The notes below the pieces were generated by a model. That model was not told where the DNA came from. It saw nothing but the letters and a program-made list of their open reading frames with translations, and searched no databases. The position numbers were made by a program, and so were the translations under genes. Positions 34,530 to 41,367 of a DNA stretch of 41,367 nucleotides are shown here, in pieces (the first letter of the stretch is position 1; each line of letters starts with the position of its first letter). This stretch comes from Bacteroidia bacterium Ga0077558 (GTDB taxonomy: Bacteria > Bacteroidota > Bacteroidia > Chitinophagales > Chitinophagaceae): positions 1 through 41,367 of the forward strand of contig LNFJ01000035.1 in the NCBI GenBank assembly GCA_001464625.1. The letters are read 5' to 3'.

Positions 34530-34961
34530 ATGAAGAAAGCATTTGCAATTTTATCTGCCGCAGCAGTAATAACCACAATAAGTAGCTGTACAAGCGATAA
34601 AGACCGTTACATCAACCTATCTACCGGCAAAGCCATAGAAGTTGAAAAGGATAATGTAACCGGTGCCATGGTTGATAAAACTACAAAAGAGCCTGTTTAC
34701 ATTTATGTTGATACAAGGAGTAACGACACTATTTATGGAAAGACCGGTGAAGTAATTAACGGCCATGTAGTGATGGGTAGCGATAAGCAATATGTGTATG
34801 ATAACGACATAAAAGTAGATGTGGATGCCAATAGTGTAGAATATAAAGATGGCGATCAGAAAGTGGAGATAGAAAAAGATGGTGACATTAAAATAAAAAC
34901 TGGTGATAAAAAGGTTAAGATAGATGGTAAGACAGGCGAAAGAAAAGAAAAAAATGACTAA
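34530..34961 (+). CDS. small repetitive lipoprotein
   Basis: 143 residues. A lipoprotein signal ends at ISSC (about Cys20). The mature part is polar and consists of short repeated strands with alternating Lys and Asp ('VEIEKDGDIKIKTGDKKVKI', 'KIDGKTGERK'), similar in style to MORN-like or beta-hairpin repeats. No family is recognised; it probably sits on the outer membrane. It is transcribed alone and has its own terminator. Confidence 0.65.
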   Translation: MKKAFAILSAAAVITTISSCTSDKDRYINLSTGKAIEVEKDNVTGAMVDKTTKEPVYIYVDTRSNDTIYGKTGEVINGHVVMGSDKQYVYDNDIKVDVDANSVEYKDGDQKVEIEKDGDIKIKTGDKKVKIDGKTGERKEKND

Positions 34962-34992
34962 TTTGTTTTTTCATGGAGTAATAAAAGCCAAC

Positions 34993-35033
34993 AAGGCCGC
35001 TAAGTAATTAGCGGCTTTGCTTTTTAGCAAAGC
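34993..35033. terminator. terminator with two mutually exclusive hairpins
   Basis: GCCGCTAA (34996-35003) pairs with TTAGCGGC (35008-35015) and is followed by TTTGCTTTTT, a good terminator for the lipoprotein gene. An overlapping second hairpin GCTTTGC/GCAAAGC (35014-35020 with 35027-35033) uses part of the same sequence. The convergent gene at 35043 may use the second one. Confidence 0.75.
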
Positions 35034-35042
35034 GTAGGTTGC

Positions 35043-35486
35043 TTATTTCAGTTTATTGGCATGTTGTGTTTTAGCTTCGTCTACTGAATGAGTTTGATGT
35101 ATATCCTTTTCTTTTTTGGATAACTCTGATAGTTTGATATAAAATTTTTTTAAGGTCTCTAATTCTGCTGCCGACAAATCCTCCACATCAATGAGCCTGT
35201 TACTGGCATTTTTCGAAGCTGCGATCAATTCGTTCAACTTTAATTGTATGGCTGTAGTGTCTTTATTTTGCGATTGCTGAATTACAAATACCATTAAAAA
35301 AGTAATGATCGTAGTGCTGGTATTAATTACTAACTGCCAGGTATCAGAATATTTAAAAATAGGACCTATTACCGCCCATCCCACTATTACCAATATAGCG
35401 AGTATAAAAGCAATTGGTTTGCCCGTTGCTTTGGTAACTTTTGAAGAAAAGCGTTCAAATGCGGGGGTGCTATTTTTCTGTTCCAT
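35043..35486 (-). CDS. low-affinity iron permease family membrane protein
   Basis: 147 residues from the ATG at 35486, preferred over a longer frame to 35582 because it begins at the usual N-terminus 'MEQKNSTPAFERFSSKVT' and leaves room for the divergent gene. Two membrane helices (about 23-45 and 50-70, 'AFILAILVIVGWAVIGPIF' and 'VINTSTTIITFLMVFVIQ') and 'QQSQNKDTTAIQLKLNELIAA' match the Iron_permease (COG5478) family. Transport has not been shown for the bacterial members, so the substrate remains uncertain. The C-terminal part is a charged helix. Confidence 0.82.
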   Translation of the reverse strand: MEQKNSTPAFERFSSKVTKATGKPIAFILAILVIVGWAVIGPIFKYSDTWQLVINTSTTIITFLMVFVIQQSQNKDTTAIQLKLNELIAASKNASNRLIDVEDLSAAELETLKKFYIKLSELSKKEKDIHQTHSVDEAKTQHANKLK

Positions 35487-35553
35487 ATAAATAATCTTTA
35501 TCGTTTTTGTTTGTCTGTGTATCAATTCCGAATTTAGTGATTCTATAGCAGCT

Positions 35554-36060
35554 ATGGTTACGTTTACAGCTACAATACACAAATTTGAAAAGCAGGGAGA
35601 AAAAACCGGCTGGACTTATTTTGAAGTTCCGGCTGACCTTGCACAAGTATTAAAACCCGGCAATCGTAAAGAGTTCAAAGTAAAAGGAAAACTGGATGCA
35701 CATCCAGTTAAGCGGATATCATTACTGCCTATGGGCGGCGGGCTATTTATTTTTGTTTTAAATGCAGCACTCCGAAAAGCTATTGGCAAAAAGCATGGTG
35801 CAATGGTAAAAGTGCAACTGACAGAAGATAAAAGTGAGTTTGTTTTCAATAAAGATTTTATGGACTGCCTGGATGATGAACCGACTGCAATAGAATTCTT
35901 CCAAAGTCTTACAGGTTCTCACCAACGATATTTCAGCAAATGGATCGATGAGGCCAAAACAGAGCCCACTAAAATAAAACGAATTGCCATGGCTGTAAAT
36001 GCATTGGCAAAAAAATGGGGCTACCCTGAAATGATCAGGGCATCGCAAGGGAAAAAATAA
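35554..36060 (+). CDS. DUF1905 plus YdeI/OmdA-like bacteriocin-protection protein
   Basis: 168 residues. The N-terminal DUF1905 domain (about 1-95) shows 'GWTYFEVPADLA', 'KVKGKLDAHPVKRISLLPMG' and 'AIGKKHGAMVKVQL'. The C-terminal YdeI/OmdA helical part (about 108-165) shows 'FFQSLTGSHQRYFSKWIDEAKTEPTKIKRI'. Homologues are linked with tolerance to secreted bacteriocins and envelope stress. The protein is cytoplasmic. It is divergent from the iron-permease-like gene with 67 bases between, and it ends next to the convergent peroxidase gene. Confidence 0.88.
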   Translation: MVTFTATIHKFEKQGEKTGWTYFEVPADLAQVLKPGNRKEFKVKGKLDAHPVKRISLLPMGGGLFIFVLNAALRKAIGKKHGAMVKVQLTEDKSEFVFNKDFMDCLDDEPTAIEFFQSLTGSHQRYFSKWIDEAKTEPTKIKRIAMAVNALAKKWGYPEMIRASQGKK

Positions 36061-37227
36061 TTACTTAAAGGGATTTGAATATTTTGTATCCGTTAGCACT
36101 GTTAAATCTGTAAGTGTTTTAAGAAAAGCTACTAAGGCCGCTTTGTCTTGTACAGAAAGATTCAATAATCTTGGTGGCCCATTCGGCAACCGGAGTTGTG
36201 GTGATAGATTAGGATGATTCCGAACACCTGAACTATAATGCTCCACTACTTGCTCCAATGTAGTAAAGCGGCCATCATGCATATAGGGTGCGGTCAATTC
36301 TACATTACGAAGTGTGGTTACTTTAAACAATCCATCATTACCTGCATTGCTTGTTACGGCACCAAAGCCTCTGTCGGTAGTAACCATATCAAGCCCATTA
36401 TTTCTTTCTTGTGGCGCAGTAAAAGTTTCTGAACCATGACAAGCAGCACAAGCATTTGCCGGATTCAAAAAAATTTCTTTACCTCTATTTTCCTGCGCTG
36501 TAAAATTGGGAAAGGGTGCATTAGGTGGAGGTGCAGGTACTGCCGGAAAAGTTTGTCGTCCTGCATCATATTTTGACTGAAAAGAAATGATGGAACGTAT
36601 GAACTGTGAAAGGGCTAAGGCAATTCGGTTGCTCGTTATATTATTATCACCAAAGGCTCTGTTGAATAATATTGGATAGTAAGCAAGTCCCCTAAGTTTT
36701 GTTTCCAGTTGTGGCAATGTCGTTCCCATTTCTACCATGTCTTGTACAGGTATCAGCACCTGGTTTTCTAAGGTAGCTGCCCGCTGATCCCAAAAAAATC
36801 TGCCATTCGGATAATATTTTGCATCAATCAGCGACATGGAGTTTCTTCCCGTTAACCCACCATTAAATCCTACACTTAAAGTAGCAGGGTCCGAAAACGA
36901 ATTGGCCTGATTGTGACATGAGGCGCAGGAAATAGTATTGTTGATGGAAAGATTTTTATCATAGAACAACACTCTTCCTAAAGTAGCTCCATCATTAGTA
37001 ATAGGATTACCGGCCGGTGTATTTATTTGCGCCACAATATTTGGAGCAGTTAAATAAGCCGGCTGAACAATATTGGCATAGTTAAACGTGGGTGTTGGAA
37101 GGTTCAGTACTTCGGCTACCGGGTCTATTGCGGGGTTTACTGTATCATTAGTTTTATTGCAGGCAATAATAACTGTAGCAGCAATGCAAATAGATGTTAT
37201 AAATAGTTTGGGATGATTGGCAAACAT
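36061..37227 (-). CDS. diheme cytochrome-c peroxidase (MauG/CCP family) lipoprotein
   Basis: 388 residues. A lipoprotein signal ends at VIIAC (Cys23). Two heme sites are seen: 'CASCH' (101-105) and 'CAACH' near residue 260. The family motifs 'LGRVLFYDKNLS', 'CASCHNQANSFSD' and 'APYMHDGRFTTLEQVVEHY' are present. It reduces H2O2 in the periplasm with electrons from small cytochromes. It begins 110 bases from the divergent MurC-like gene. Confidence 0.95.
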   Translation of the reverse strand: MFANHPKLFITSICIAATVIIACNKTNDTVNPAIDPVAEVLNLPTPTFNYANIVQPAYLTAPNIVAQINTPAGNPITNDGATLGRVLFYDKNLSINNTISCASCHNQANSFSDPATLSVGFNGGLTGRNSMSLIDAKYYPNGRFFWDQRAATLENQVLIPVQDMVEMGTTLPQLETKLRGLAYYPILFNRAFGDNNITSNRIALALSQFIRSIISFQSKYDAGRQTFPAVPAPPPNAPFPNFTAQENRGKEIFLNPANACAACHGSETFTAPQERNNGLDMVTTDRGFGAVTSNAGNDGLFKVTTLRNVELTAPYMHDGRFTTLEQVVEHYSSGVRNHPNLSPQLRLPNGPPRLLNLSVQDKAALVAFLKTLTDLTVLTDTKYSNPFK

Positions 37228-37238
37228 GGTGGCTTGGT

Positions 37239-37267
37239 TTCGGGCATCTGACTGGCAGATGCCCGAA
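37239..37267. promoter_or_regulatory. perfect 12-bp inverted repeat between divergent genes
   Basis: TTCGGGCATCTG (37239-37250) pairs exactly with CAGATGCCCGAA (37256-37267) around ACTGG. It lies 12 bases from the peroxidase start codon and 70 bases from the MurC-like ATG. It is too GC-rich and too perfect for chance. No T-run follows, so it is not a normal terminator. Confidence 0.55.
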
Positions 37268-37336
37268 GGGTTTAAGATACTGCGAAAAATAGCTTATTCA
37301 AAGCCGCTGGCGGAAATTATTCCCTTTATTTGCAGT

Positions 37337-38713
37337 ATGATTTCATCTATCCATGATTTTAAAAACCCTTTCTTTATCGGCGTAGCCGGTGTGGGAATGA
37401 GTGCTATAGCTCAATACTTAAAAGGTATCGGTAAAAATGTTTCTGGCAGCGACCGTTTTTTTGCTCCCGGAGAATTCAACGAAACAAAAGAGAAACTGGT
37501 AGCAGAAGGCATTCCATGTTTTGTACAAAATGGAGAAGGAATTACAGCCACCACCGATTTAATAGTGGTATCAACCGCTATAGAAGATACCGTACCGGAA
37601 GTACAAAAAGCAAAACAACTTAATATTCCAATAGTACGGCGTTCAGAATTGTTATCTATCATCGCCAGCAGCAAAAAAACTATTGCAGTGGGAGGCACCA
37701 GTGGTAAAAGCACAACGAGTGCCATGCTGTTTGATATTTTAGAGTATGCAGGTTTGCAGCCAAGTATTATTAGTGGTGCAGGATTAGTTAGTCTTATTAA
37801 AAAAGGTAAAATTGGTAACGCCAAAGTTGGAGCAGGAGAGTGGTTGGTAATTGAAGCCGATGAAAGCGATGGTTCTATTGTGCAATACAAACCCGAGATC
37901 GGGTTGTTATTGAACGTTGATAAAGATCACCAGGAAATAGAGGAGTTAATGAACTTGTTCGGCACTTTTAAAAGCAACAGCAAAACATTTGTGGTTAATC
38001 AATCACATTTTCTTTCGAAACAACTATCAGAAAATATCGCCAACGATTTTTCGGTAGACGAAAATTCCGGTGCCGGTTATATTGCTTCAAATTTTAATCA
38101 ACATGGTTTAATAATCAATTTTGAAATCAACAAAGTTGATTTTGGTTTGCAATTAGTAGGCAAGCACAATATGGAAAATGCATTAGCAGCAACGGCTATT
38201 GCTAATCAAATAGGAGTTTATTTACCAACCTGTGCAGCCGCTTTAAAAAATTACGAAGGCATTTATCGCCGCCACCAGGTATTAGGTGAAAAGAATGGAG
38301 TTTGGTTGATTGATGACTATGCACACAACCCGGTAAAATGTGCGGCGGCTATTGAAGCCTGTCAGCCTGTTGCTCCAAAAGTGATTGCCTGGTTTCAACC
38401 GCATGGCTACAAGCCCACTAAGTTTTTGCGGGAAGATTTTGTAAAGGAAATTGCAAGAGTACTTCGTCCCGAAGATGAAATTTGGATGAGTGAAATATTT
38501 TATGCTGGCGGAACTGCCACCAAAGATATTTCCGCCGAAGATCTGATCAATGATCTAAAAGCATTGGGCAAATCAGCTTTTTTTACTGCCGACAGAAATA
38601 ATTTTCTTACGGAAGTCCGTTCTCATCTTACTGATAATTGTGTGATATTATTAATGGCCGCCAGAGATCCATCGCTGGAGCAATTTGCAAAAGATACCTG
38701 GAAGAATTTGTAG
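37337..38713 (+). CDS. MurC/Mpl-like Mur ligase family protein
   Basis: 458 residues from the ATG at 37337; an in-frame ATG at 37217 would overlap the divergent peroxidase gene and add an unlikely N-terminus. Mur_ligase N-domain 'GVAGVGMSAIAQYL' and 'VSGSDRF' is MurC-like. The central domain has P-loop 'GGTSGKSTTS' (119-128; MurC and Mpl usually have GTHGKTT), 'EADESDGS' and a later 'GKHNMENALAA'. The C-terminal domain has 'DDYAHNPVK', where MurC has DDYGHHP. It joins an amino acid or peptide to a UDP-MurNAc-type acceptor using ATP, but the changed P-loop and C-domain motifs leave the substrate open. It could act in recycling (Mpl-like) rather than as the main MurC. Confidence 0.82.
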   Translation: MISSIHDFKNPFFIGVAGVGMSAIAQYLKGIGKNVSGSDRFFAPGEFNETKEKLVAEGIPCFVQNGEGITATTDLIVVSTAIEDTVPEVQKAKQLNIPIVRRSELLSIIASSKKTIAVGGTSGKSTTSAMLFDILEYAGLQPSIISGAGLVSLIKKGKIGNAKVGAGEWLVIEADESDGSIVQYKPEIGLLLNVDKDHQEIEELMNLFGTFKSNSKTFVVNQSHFLSKQLSENIANDFSVDENSGAGYIASNFNQHGLIINFEINKVDFGLQLVGKHNMENALAATAIANQIGVYLPTCAAALKNYEGIYRRHQVLGEKNGVWLIDDYAHNPVKCAAAIEACQPVAPKVIAWFQPHGYKPTKFLREDFVKEIARVLRPEDEIWMSEIFYAGGTATKDISAEDLINDLKALGKSAFFTADRNNFLTEVRSHLTDNCVILLMAARDPSLEQFAKDTWKNL

Positions 38714-38739
38714 TCAGCGGCATTGGCTACTATCATCGT

Positions 38740-38756
38740 TCTCGCCTAAGGCGAGA
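38740..38756. other. small perfect hairpin after the MurC-like gene
   Basis: TCTCGCC and GGCGAGA form a 7-bp stem around TAA, 27 bases past the stop. There is no T-run; it may stop transcription weakly or belong to the repeat-rich spacer that follows. Confidence 0.4.
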
Positions 38757-38835
38757 CGTCGCACACTTGTACTGTAGTAATTCTAATCGCCATTTTAGGA
38801 AAGTCTCTTATGTTCCTAGCAATTCCGAATTCTCG

Positions 38836-38958
38836 GAGTCTTGTCATGCCGACGCAGGAGGCATCTCAAAATATCTGACATTTACAATTTTTGAGATACC
38901 TCGCTTAGTTCACTATAAATAAAATTTTACTTTTGCACCGCTCGGTACGACAAGACTC
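38836..38958. repeat. interrupted palindromic intergenic repeat (GTCATGCCGACGCAGGAGG type)
   Basis: The outer arms GAGTCTTGTCATGCCGA (38836-38852) and TCGGTACGACAAGACTC (38942-38958) differ at two positions. The inner arms GAGGCATCTCAAAA and TTTTTGAGATACCTC pair with one mismatch. The family, with 'TCATnCCGACGnAGGAGGnATCTC' in its left arm and 'GAGATnCCTCGCTnnGCTCGGnATGAC' in its right arm, is scattered in Bacteroidota genomes. Here about 34 bases split the right arm, and they contain TACTTTTG (38928-38935), a match to the -7 box TAnnTTTG. The rest of the spacer (38714-39017) shows no gene. Confidence 0.65.
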
Positions 38959-39017
38959 AAATTAAAATAAAGTTGTTCCGAAAATCCAACACGATGCTTA
39001 CGAAGAACTAAGAGTCT

Positions 39018-39479
39018 TTAATGTATCGGAGTCCAGCATACCGCCATCAATAAAAAATGTTGTGAAGCACTAAGTTGATCTCCTTTAGCAAGTTTAATAG
39101 ATGTGTTTCCATTGTCAGTCTGCAAGCCACAGGTTACAAAAGGTTTGTCTTTTTTGTCTTTATAAATTACCAGTTCAGCGATCGGGTTATTATGAATGTT
39201 GTAGAAAAATTTCTCCTCATTTAACTCCAGTACTCCTGTTGTTGCATTTGATTTTTCATAGCCTAACTGACCGATACGCATACCATATTCATCTCTTAAC
39301 ACGGTTTTGTTGCGGAGAAAACCTTCTTTACGGATCAGGAATACTCTTTTTTCATCCGCATATTCAATACGGGCAGAATTAGTGAATGGATGAAAATCGA
39401 CAGCCAGTACTTTTTTATCGTTATGCCACAAGGCATAAATTTCCTGGTTCGGCGAGGTTGAAGTTAATTCCCATTTCAT
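39018..39479 (-). CDS. conserved protein of unknown function
   Basis: 153 residues from the ATG at 39479; an upstream extension to 39536 would start with a poor sequence, while 'MKWELTSTSPNQEIYALWHND' looks natural. The protein is all beta, with repeated strand-turn patterns ('KKVLAVDFHPFTNSARIEY', 'KRVFLIRKEGFLRNKTVLR'), and recalls the LURP/tubby-like or DUF-type small beta domains. No signal peptide or membrane segment is seen. Function unknown. It is divergent from the guanine deaminase gene. Confidence 0.65.
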   Translation of the reverse strand: MKWELTSTSPNQEIYALWHNDKKVLAVDFHPFTNSARIEYADEKRVFLIRKEGFLRNKTVLRDEYGMRIGQLGYEKSNATTGVLELNEEKFFYNIHNNPIAELVIYKDKKDKPFVTCGLQTDNGNTSIKLAKGDQLSASQHFLLMAVCWTPIH

Positions 39480-39606
39480 GGTGGCAAAAGTTTTGGTGCA
39501 GACCGAAAAAATACAACTACTATTAAGAAGAAACACTCCCTTAACGTAAAAAAAATCCGGCAGTAATGCACAAATTTGTAGCGGAATTATCCATTAAAAC
39601 GATTGT

Positions 39607-40086
39607 ATGAACAAGGAAAGAGAAAATAAATTCCTGGAACGGGCTATTGAACTATCCCGCAAAGGAATGCAGGGTGGAAGCGGCGGACCTTTTGGTTGTG
39701 TGATTGTGCAAGGGGATGAGATTGTTGGTGAAGGATATAATATGGTTACTTCTTCTAACGACCCTACGGCACATGCAGAAGTGGTAGCGATCCGTAATGC
39801 CTGCGAAAAATTAGGTACTTATCAATTAAATGAGTGCGAAATTTATACCAGTTGCGAACCCTGCCCCATGTGCCTCGGTGCTATTTATTGGGCAAGACCT
39901 CTTTGTGTTATATATGCCAACACCAAACAGGAAGCAGCGGCTATTGAATTTGATGATGATTTTATTTACAACGAGATCAATACAAAGTTGGAAGATCGCA
40001 AAATTCCTTTCATACATCATCCGCATGCCGATGCAAAAAAAGTGTTTGAAGAGTGGAAGAGTTGGGAAGGGAAGAAGAGGTATTGA
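39607..40086 (+). CDS. guaD: guanine deaminase (CMP/dCMP-type nucleoside deaminase fold)
   Basis: 159 residues, the size of Bacillus subtilis GuaD. Zinc is bound by His56 (in 'TAHAEV', with catalytic Glu58), Cys86 and Cys89 (in 'SCEPCPMCLGAIYWAR'). The family-specific 'EFDDDFIYNEI' follows and the C-terminal tail contributes to the active site. The reaction is guanine to xanthine in purine salvage. Other deaminases of this fold, such as TadA, have a different substrate pocket; the 'GTYQL' and 'FIYNEI' regions favour GuaD. Confidence 0.88.
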   Translation: MNKERENKFLERAIELSRKGMQGGSGGPFGCVIVQGDEIVGEGYNMVTSSNDPTAHAEVVAIRNACEKLGTYQLNECEIYTSCEPCPMCLGAIYWARPLCVIYANTKQEAAAIEFDDDFIYNEINTKLEDRKIPFIHHPHADAKKVFEEWKSWEGKKRY

Positions 40087-40087
40087 G

Positions 40088-40104
40088 TTGTCATGGGATG
40101 ACAA
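40088..40104. other. short perfect inverted repeat TTGTCAT/ATGACAA
   Basis: TTGTCAT and ATGACAA pair around GGG, directly after the guaD stop codon. It shares TTGTCAT with the repeat at 38836 and may be a fragment of that family or a weak hairpin terminator without a T-run. Confidence 0.35.
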
Positions 40105-40175
40105 TACGGCAATAAACTATTCAATACATACAAAAAATATCATTCTTGTTCGCAAAGAAATGCAAACCAACATTC

Positions 40176-40724
40176 TTATTTCTGTCTGGAGATCGGGACC
40201 AAGAAGGGTCCTGAAAATAGGTATTCATTTTGAGTTTTGGGATCTTTCACTATTATCTCCATTTCTCCTGCTATTAAATCTTTAGTATTTTTCAAAGATT
40301 CTTTAAAAATTAAGCGTTTCGGTTCTCCTTTTATTAGAGTATCATCAATTGCAAATTCAGCAGTAAAATAACCTCCTACAATTCTAATCTTCAGCCTATC
40401 ACTTAATATTGGTGATGAATCAAAAAATTCCATAAATAAAGTATCCTTGATAAAAATACTTTTGCAATTATAAAAAGGATAATGGTTGTTATTCAAATCT
40501 CGTATGAAAGAATTGGCAATCTCTGAGTCAGGATATAACTTTTTATTAGCCGCTACAAATACGGAATCAAAAAAAATACTATCCGAACTTTCTATTGAAT
40601 AAATTGGGCGATTAGTAAAGAAGTCATTTTCTAAGTTTATATCAACAATGTATTTGTTACTTTTTTTTTGAGAAAGTGTTTTGCAACTGATAAAACAAAT
40701 CAACAAAATAGAGAGATATTTCAT
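40176..40724 (-). CDS. lipoprotein of unknown function
   Basis: 182 residues. A lipoprotein signal reads 'LSILLICFISC' (Cys14). The mature domain is beta-rich with several short loops ('DTLFMEFFDSSPIL', 'KIRIVGGYFTAEFAIDDTLI'). No family is recognised. It sits between guaD (convergent) and the anti-sigma-like gene upstream on the same strand, 44 bases away, so it may be part of that transcript. Confidence 0.6.
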   Translation of the reverse strand: MKYLSILLICFISCKTLSQKKSNKYIVDINLENDFFTNRPIYSIESSDSIFFDSVFVAANKKLYPDSEIANSFIRDLNNNHYPFYNCKSIFIKDTLFMEFFDSSPILSDRLKIRIVGGYFTAEFAIDDTLIKGEPKRLIFKESLKNTKDLIAGEMEIIVKDPKTQNEYLFSGPFLVPISRQK

Positions 40725-40768
40725 AGTGCTTAAATTTTGGAATTTCTAAAACCATAGTCGGTGTAAGA

Positions 40769-41137
40769 TCAGCCATCCGCCTTCAACATTTGCCTAATCA
40801 CCACATAGCAAATTACGATCAGCAGAATTAGAATCAATATAGAAACATATAACCAGGGCTGGTCTTTAATCTTCATTTTTTCCCGCCGCTTTTTCTTCTT
40901 GGCGGTTTTTTGTTTCAGGTCACGGTTCAGCATTTCTACCATGTACTGCAATTGCTCTTTATCCTGGAATTCCTGCAAACCTTCTACTGCTTCATCATCA
41001 AACTCATTTTGCATCAGTTGTTTTTCAACCTCATGCTTTTTTTCCGGCGATAGTTTTCCCTGCAGGTACAACAGCAATGTTTCCTGGTCAACCTCGGTAG
41101 ATAAATTAGATAATATGTCTTTATAATTCTCCGACAT
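40769..41137 (-). CDS. putative anti-sigma factor with one membrane helix, no zinc ligands
   Basis: 122 residues. The N-terminal part has the helical pattern of anti-sigma ZAS domains ('ETLLLYLQGKLSPEKKHEVEKQL'), but the HxxxCxxC zinc ligands are missing. A membrane helix (about 96-117, LYVSILILILLIVICYVVI) and a short external tail follow, so the sigma-binding domain is cytoplasmic. The gene starts in the sequence TAATG, overlapping the sigma-factor stop by one base, which strongly supports a sigma/anti-sigma pair. Confidence 0.7.
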   Translation of the reverse strand: MSENYKDILSNLSTEVDQETLLLYLQGKLSPEKKHEVEKQLMQNEFDDEAVEGLQEFQDKEQLQYMVEMLNRDLKQKTAKKKKRREKMKIKDQPWLYVSILILILLIVICYVVIRQMLKADG

Positions 41138-41367
41138 TATTTGGGGTTCGTTTCTTCCTGTAATTTTTTTTCGATCAGTATTTTCAAATTCCGCTTCCCA
41201 TTCTGTATAAAACTTTTTACCTGTAGCATGCTGTAGCCGGTTTCCTCACTTACTTCCTGGTAGCTTTTCTTTTGCAGGTAAAACAAAGTTACACATTGCT
41301 GCTGCTCAGCATTGAGTTCTTTTAGCGACACTTCCATCAGGTCCAGCGTATGATTATTTTGTAGCAG
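41137..41367 (-). CDS. sigma-70 family sigma factor, C-terminal part (cut by window edge)
   Basis: The frame is open to the last base, so the 5' end lies outside. The 76 visible residues are region 4: 'ELNAEQQQCVTLFYLQKKSYQEVSEETGYSMLQVKSFIQNGKRNLK', with a helix-turn-helix of ECF type (SYQEVSEETGYSMLQVKS). It overlaps the anti-sigma-like gene by one base. Confidence 0.88.
   Translation of the reverse strand: MLQNNHTLDLMEVSLKELNAEQQQCVTLFYLQKKSYQEVSEETGYSMLQVKSFIQNGKRNLKILIEKKLQEETNPK

Noticed and set aside
37411-37890. 159-residue minus-strand open frame inside the Mur-ligase gene
   Set aside because: Shadow frame with no family features.

Overview
The window looks like chromosome of a member of the Bacteroidota, most likely family Chitinophagaceae. 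The evidence is a SusC/SusD pair, CarboxypepD_reg-like outer-membrane receptors, many lipoproteins and small outer-membrane barrels, DUF2911, DUF3857 and LVIVD-repeat proteins, mostly absent Shine-Dalgarno sequences, and promoter boxes of the Bacteroidota type (TAnnTTTG, for example 44-51 and 2436-2443). DNA is AT-rich throughout. I saw no rRNA, tRNA, CRISPR array, transposase or integrase. Family assignment is inference from gene content, not from a marker gene.

Layout. 1-2.3 kb: ABC-2 permease, SRPBCC-like protein, DUF2911 protein. 2.5-8.2 kb: SusC/SusD pair closed by a strong terminator, then anmK (anhydro-MurNAc kinase). 8.3-13.1 kb: a secreted VCBS-like protein, then a compact group made of an ECF sigma factor, an inner-membrane-anchored protein with a C-terminal beta-barrel, an LVIVD-repeat lipoprotein and a second small barrel. 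13.1-14.1 kb: queG, convergent. 14.2-18.1 kb: two adjacent DUF3857/transglutaminase-like proteins, the first without its catalytic Cys and His. 18.1-22 kb: serine hydrolase and clpB, separated by a palindromic repeat. 22-24.9 kb: an orphan OLD-type ATPase with a TOPRIM-like tail, intergenic repeats, a DUF2846 protein and a small barrel. 25-28.7 kb: a lipoprotein serine hydrolase, a small-protein/nucleotidyltransferase pair resembling a toxin-antitoxin module, a lytic transglycosylase and a cold-shock-domain protein. 28.9-34.4 kb: a secreted protein, a long non-coding gap, a DsbA-like protein with one cysteine, two conserved unknowns, an RRM protein and an outer-membrane receptor. 34.5-41.4 kb: small lipoprotein, low-affinity iron permease-like protein, OmdA-like protein, diheme peroxidase, a MurC-like ligase with an atypical P-loop, an interrupted palindromic repeat, an unknown, guanine deaminase, a lipoprotein, and the end of a second sigma/anti-sigma pair cut by the window edge.

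How the genes fit together. Much of the content concerns the cell envelope: nutrient import (SusCD), peptidoglycan turnover and recycling (lytic transglycosylase, anmK, MurC-like ligase, in separate transcription units) and two sigma/membrane-protein pairs that probably sense envelope state. The best candidates for something undescribed are the sigma/barrel/LVIVD/barrel locus (9.2-13.1 kb), the inactive-plus-active transglutaminase pair (14.2-18.1 kb), the orphan OLD-type ATPase (22.1-23.6 kb) and the small-protein/nucleotidyltransferase pair (26.2-26.9 kb). All similarities are from reading the sequence; no database search was run.
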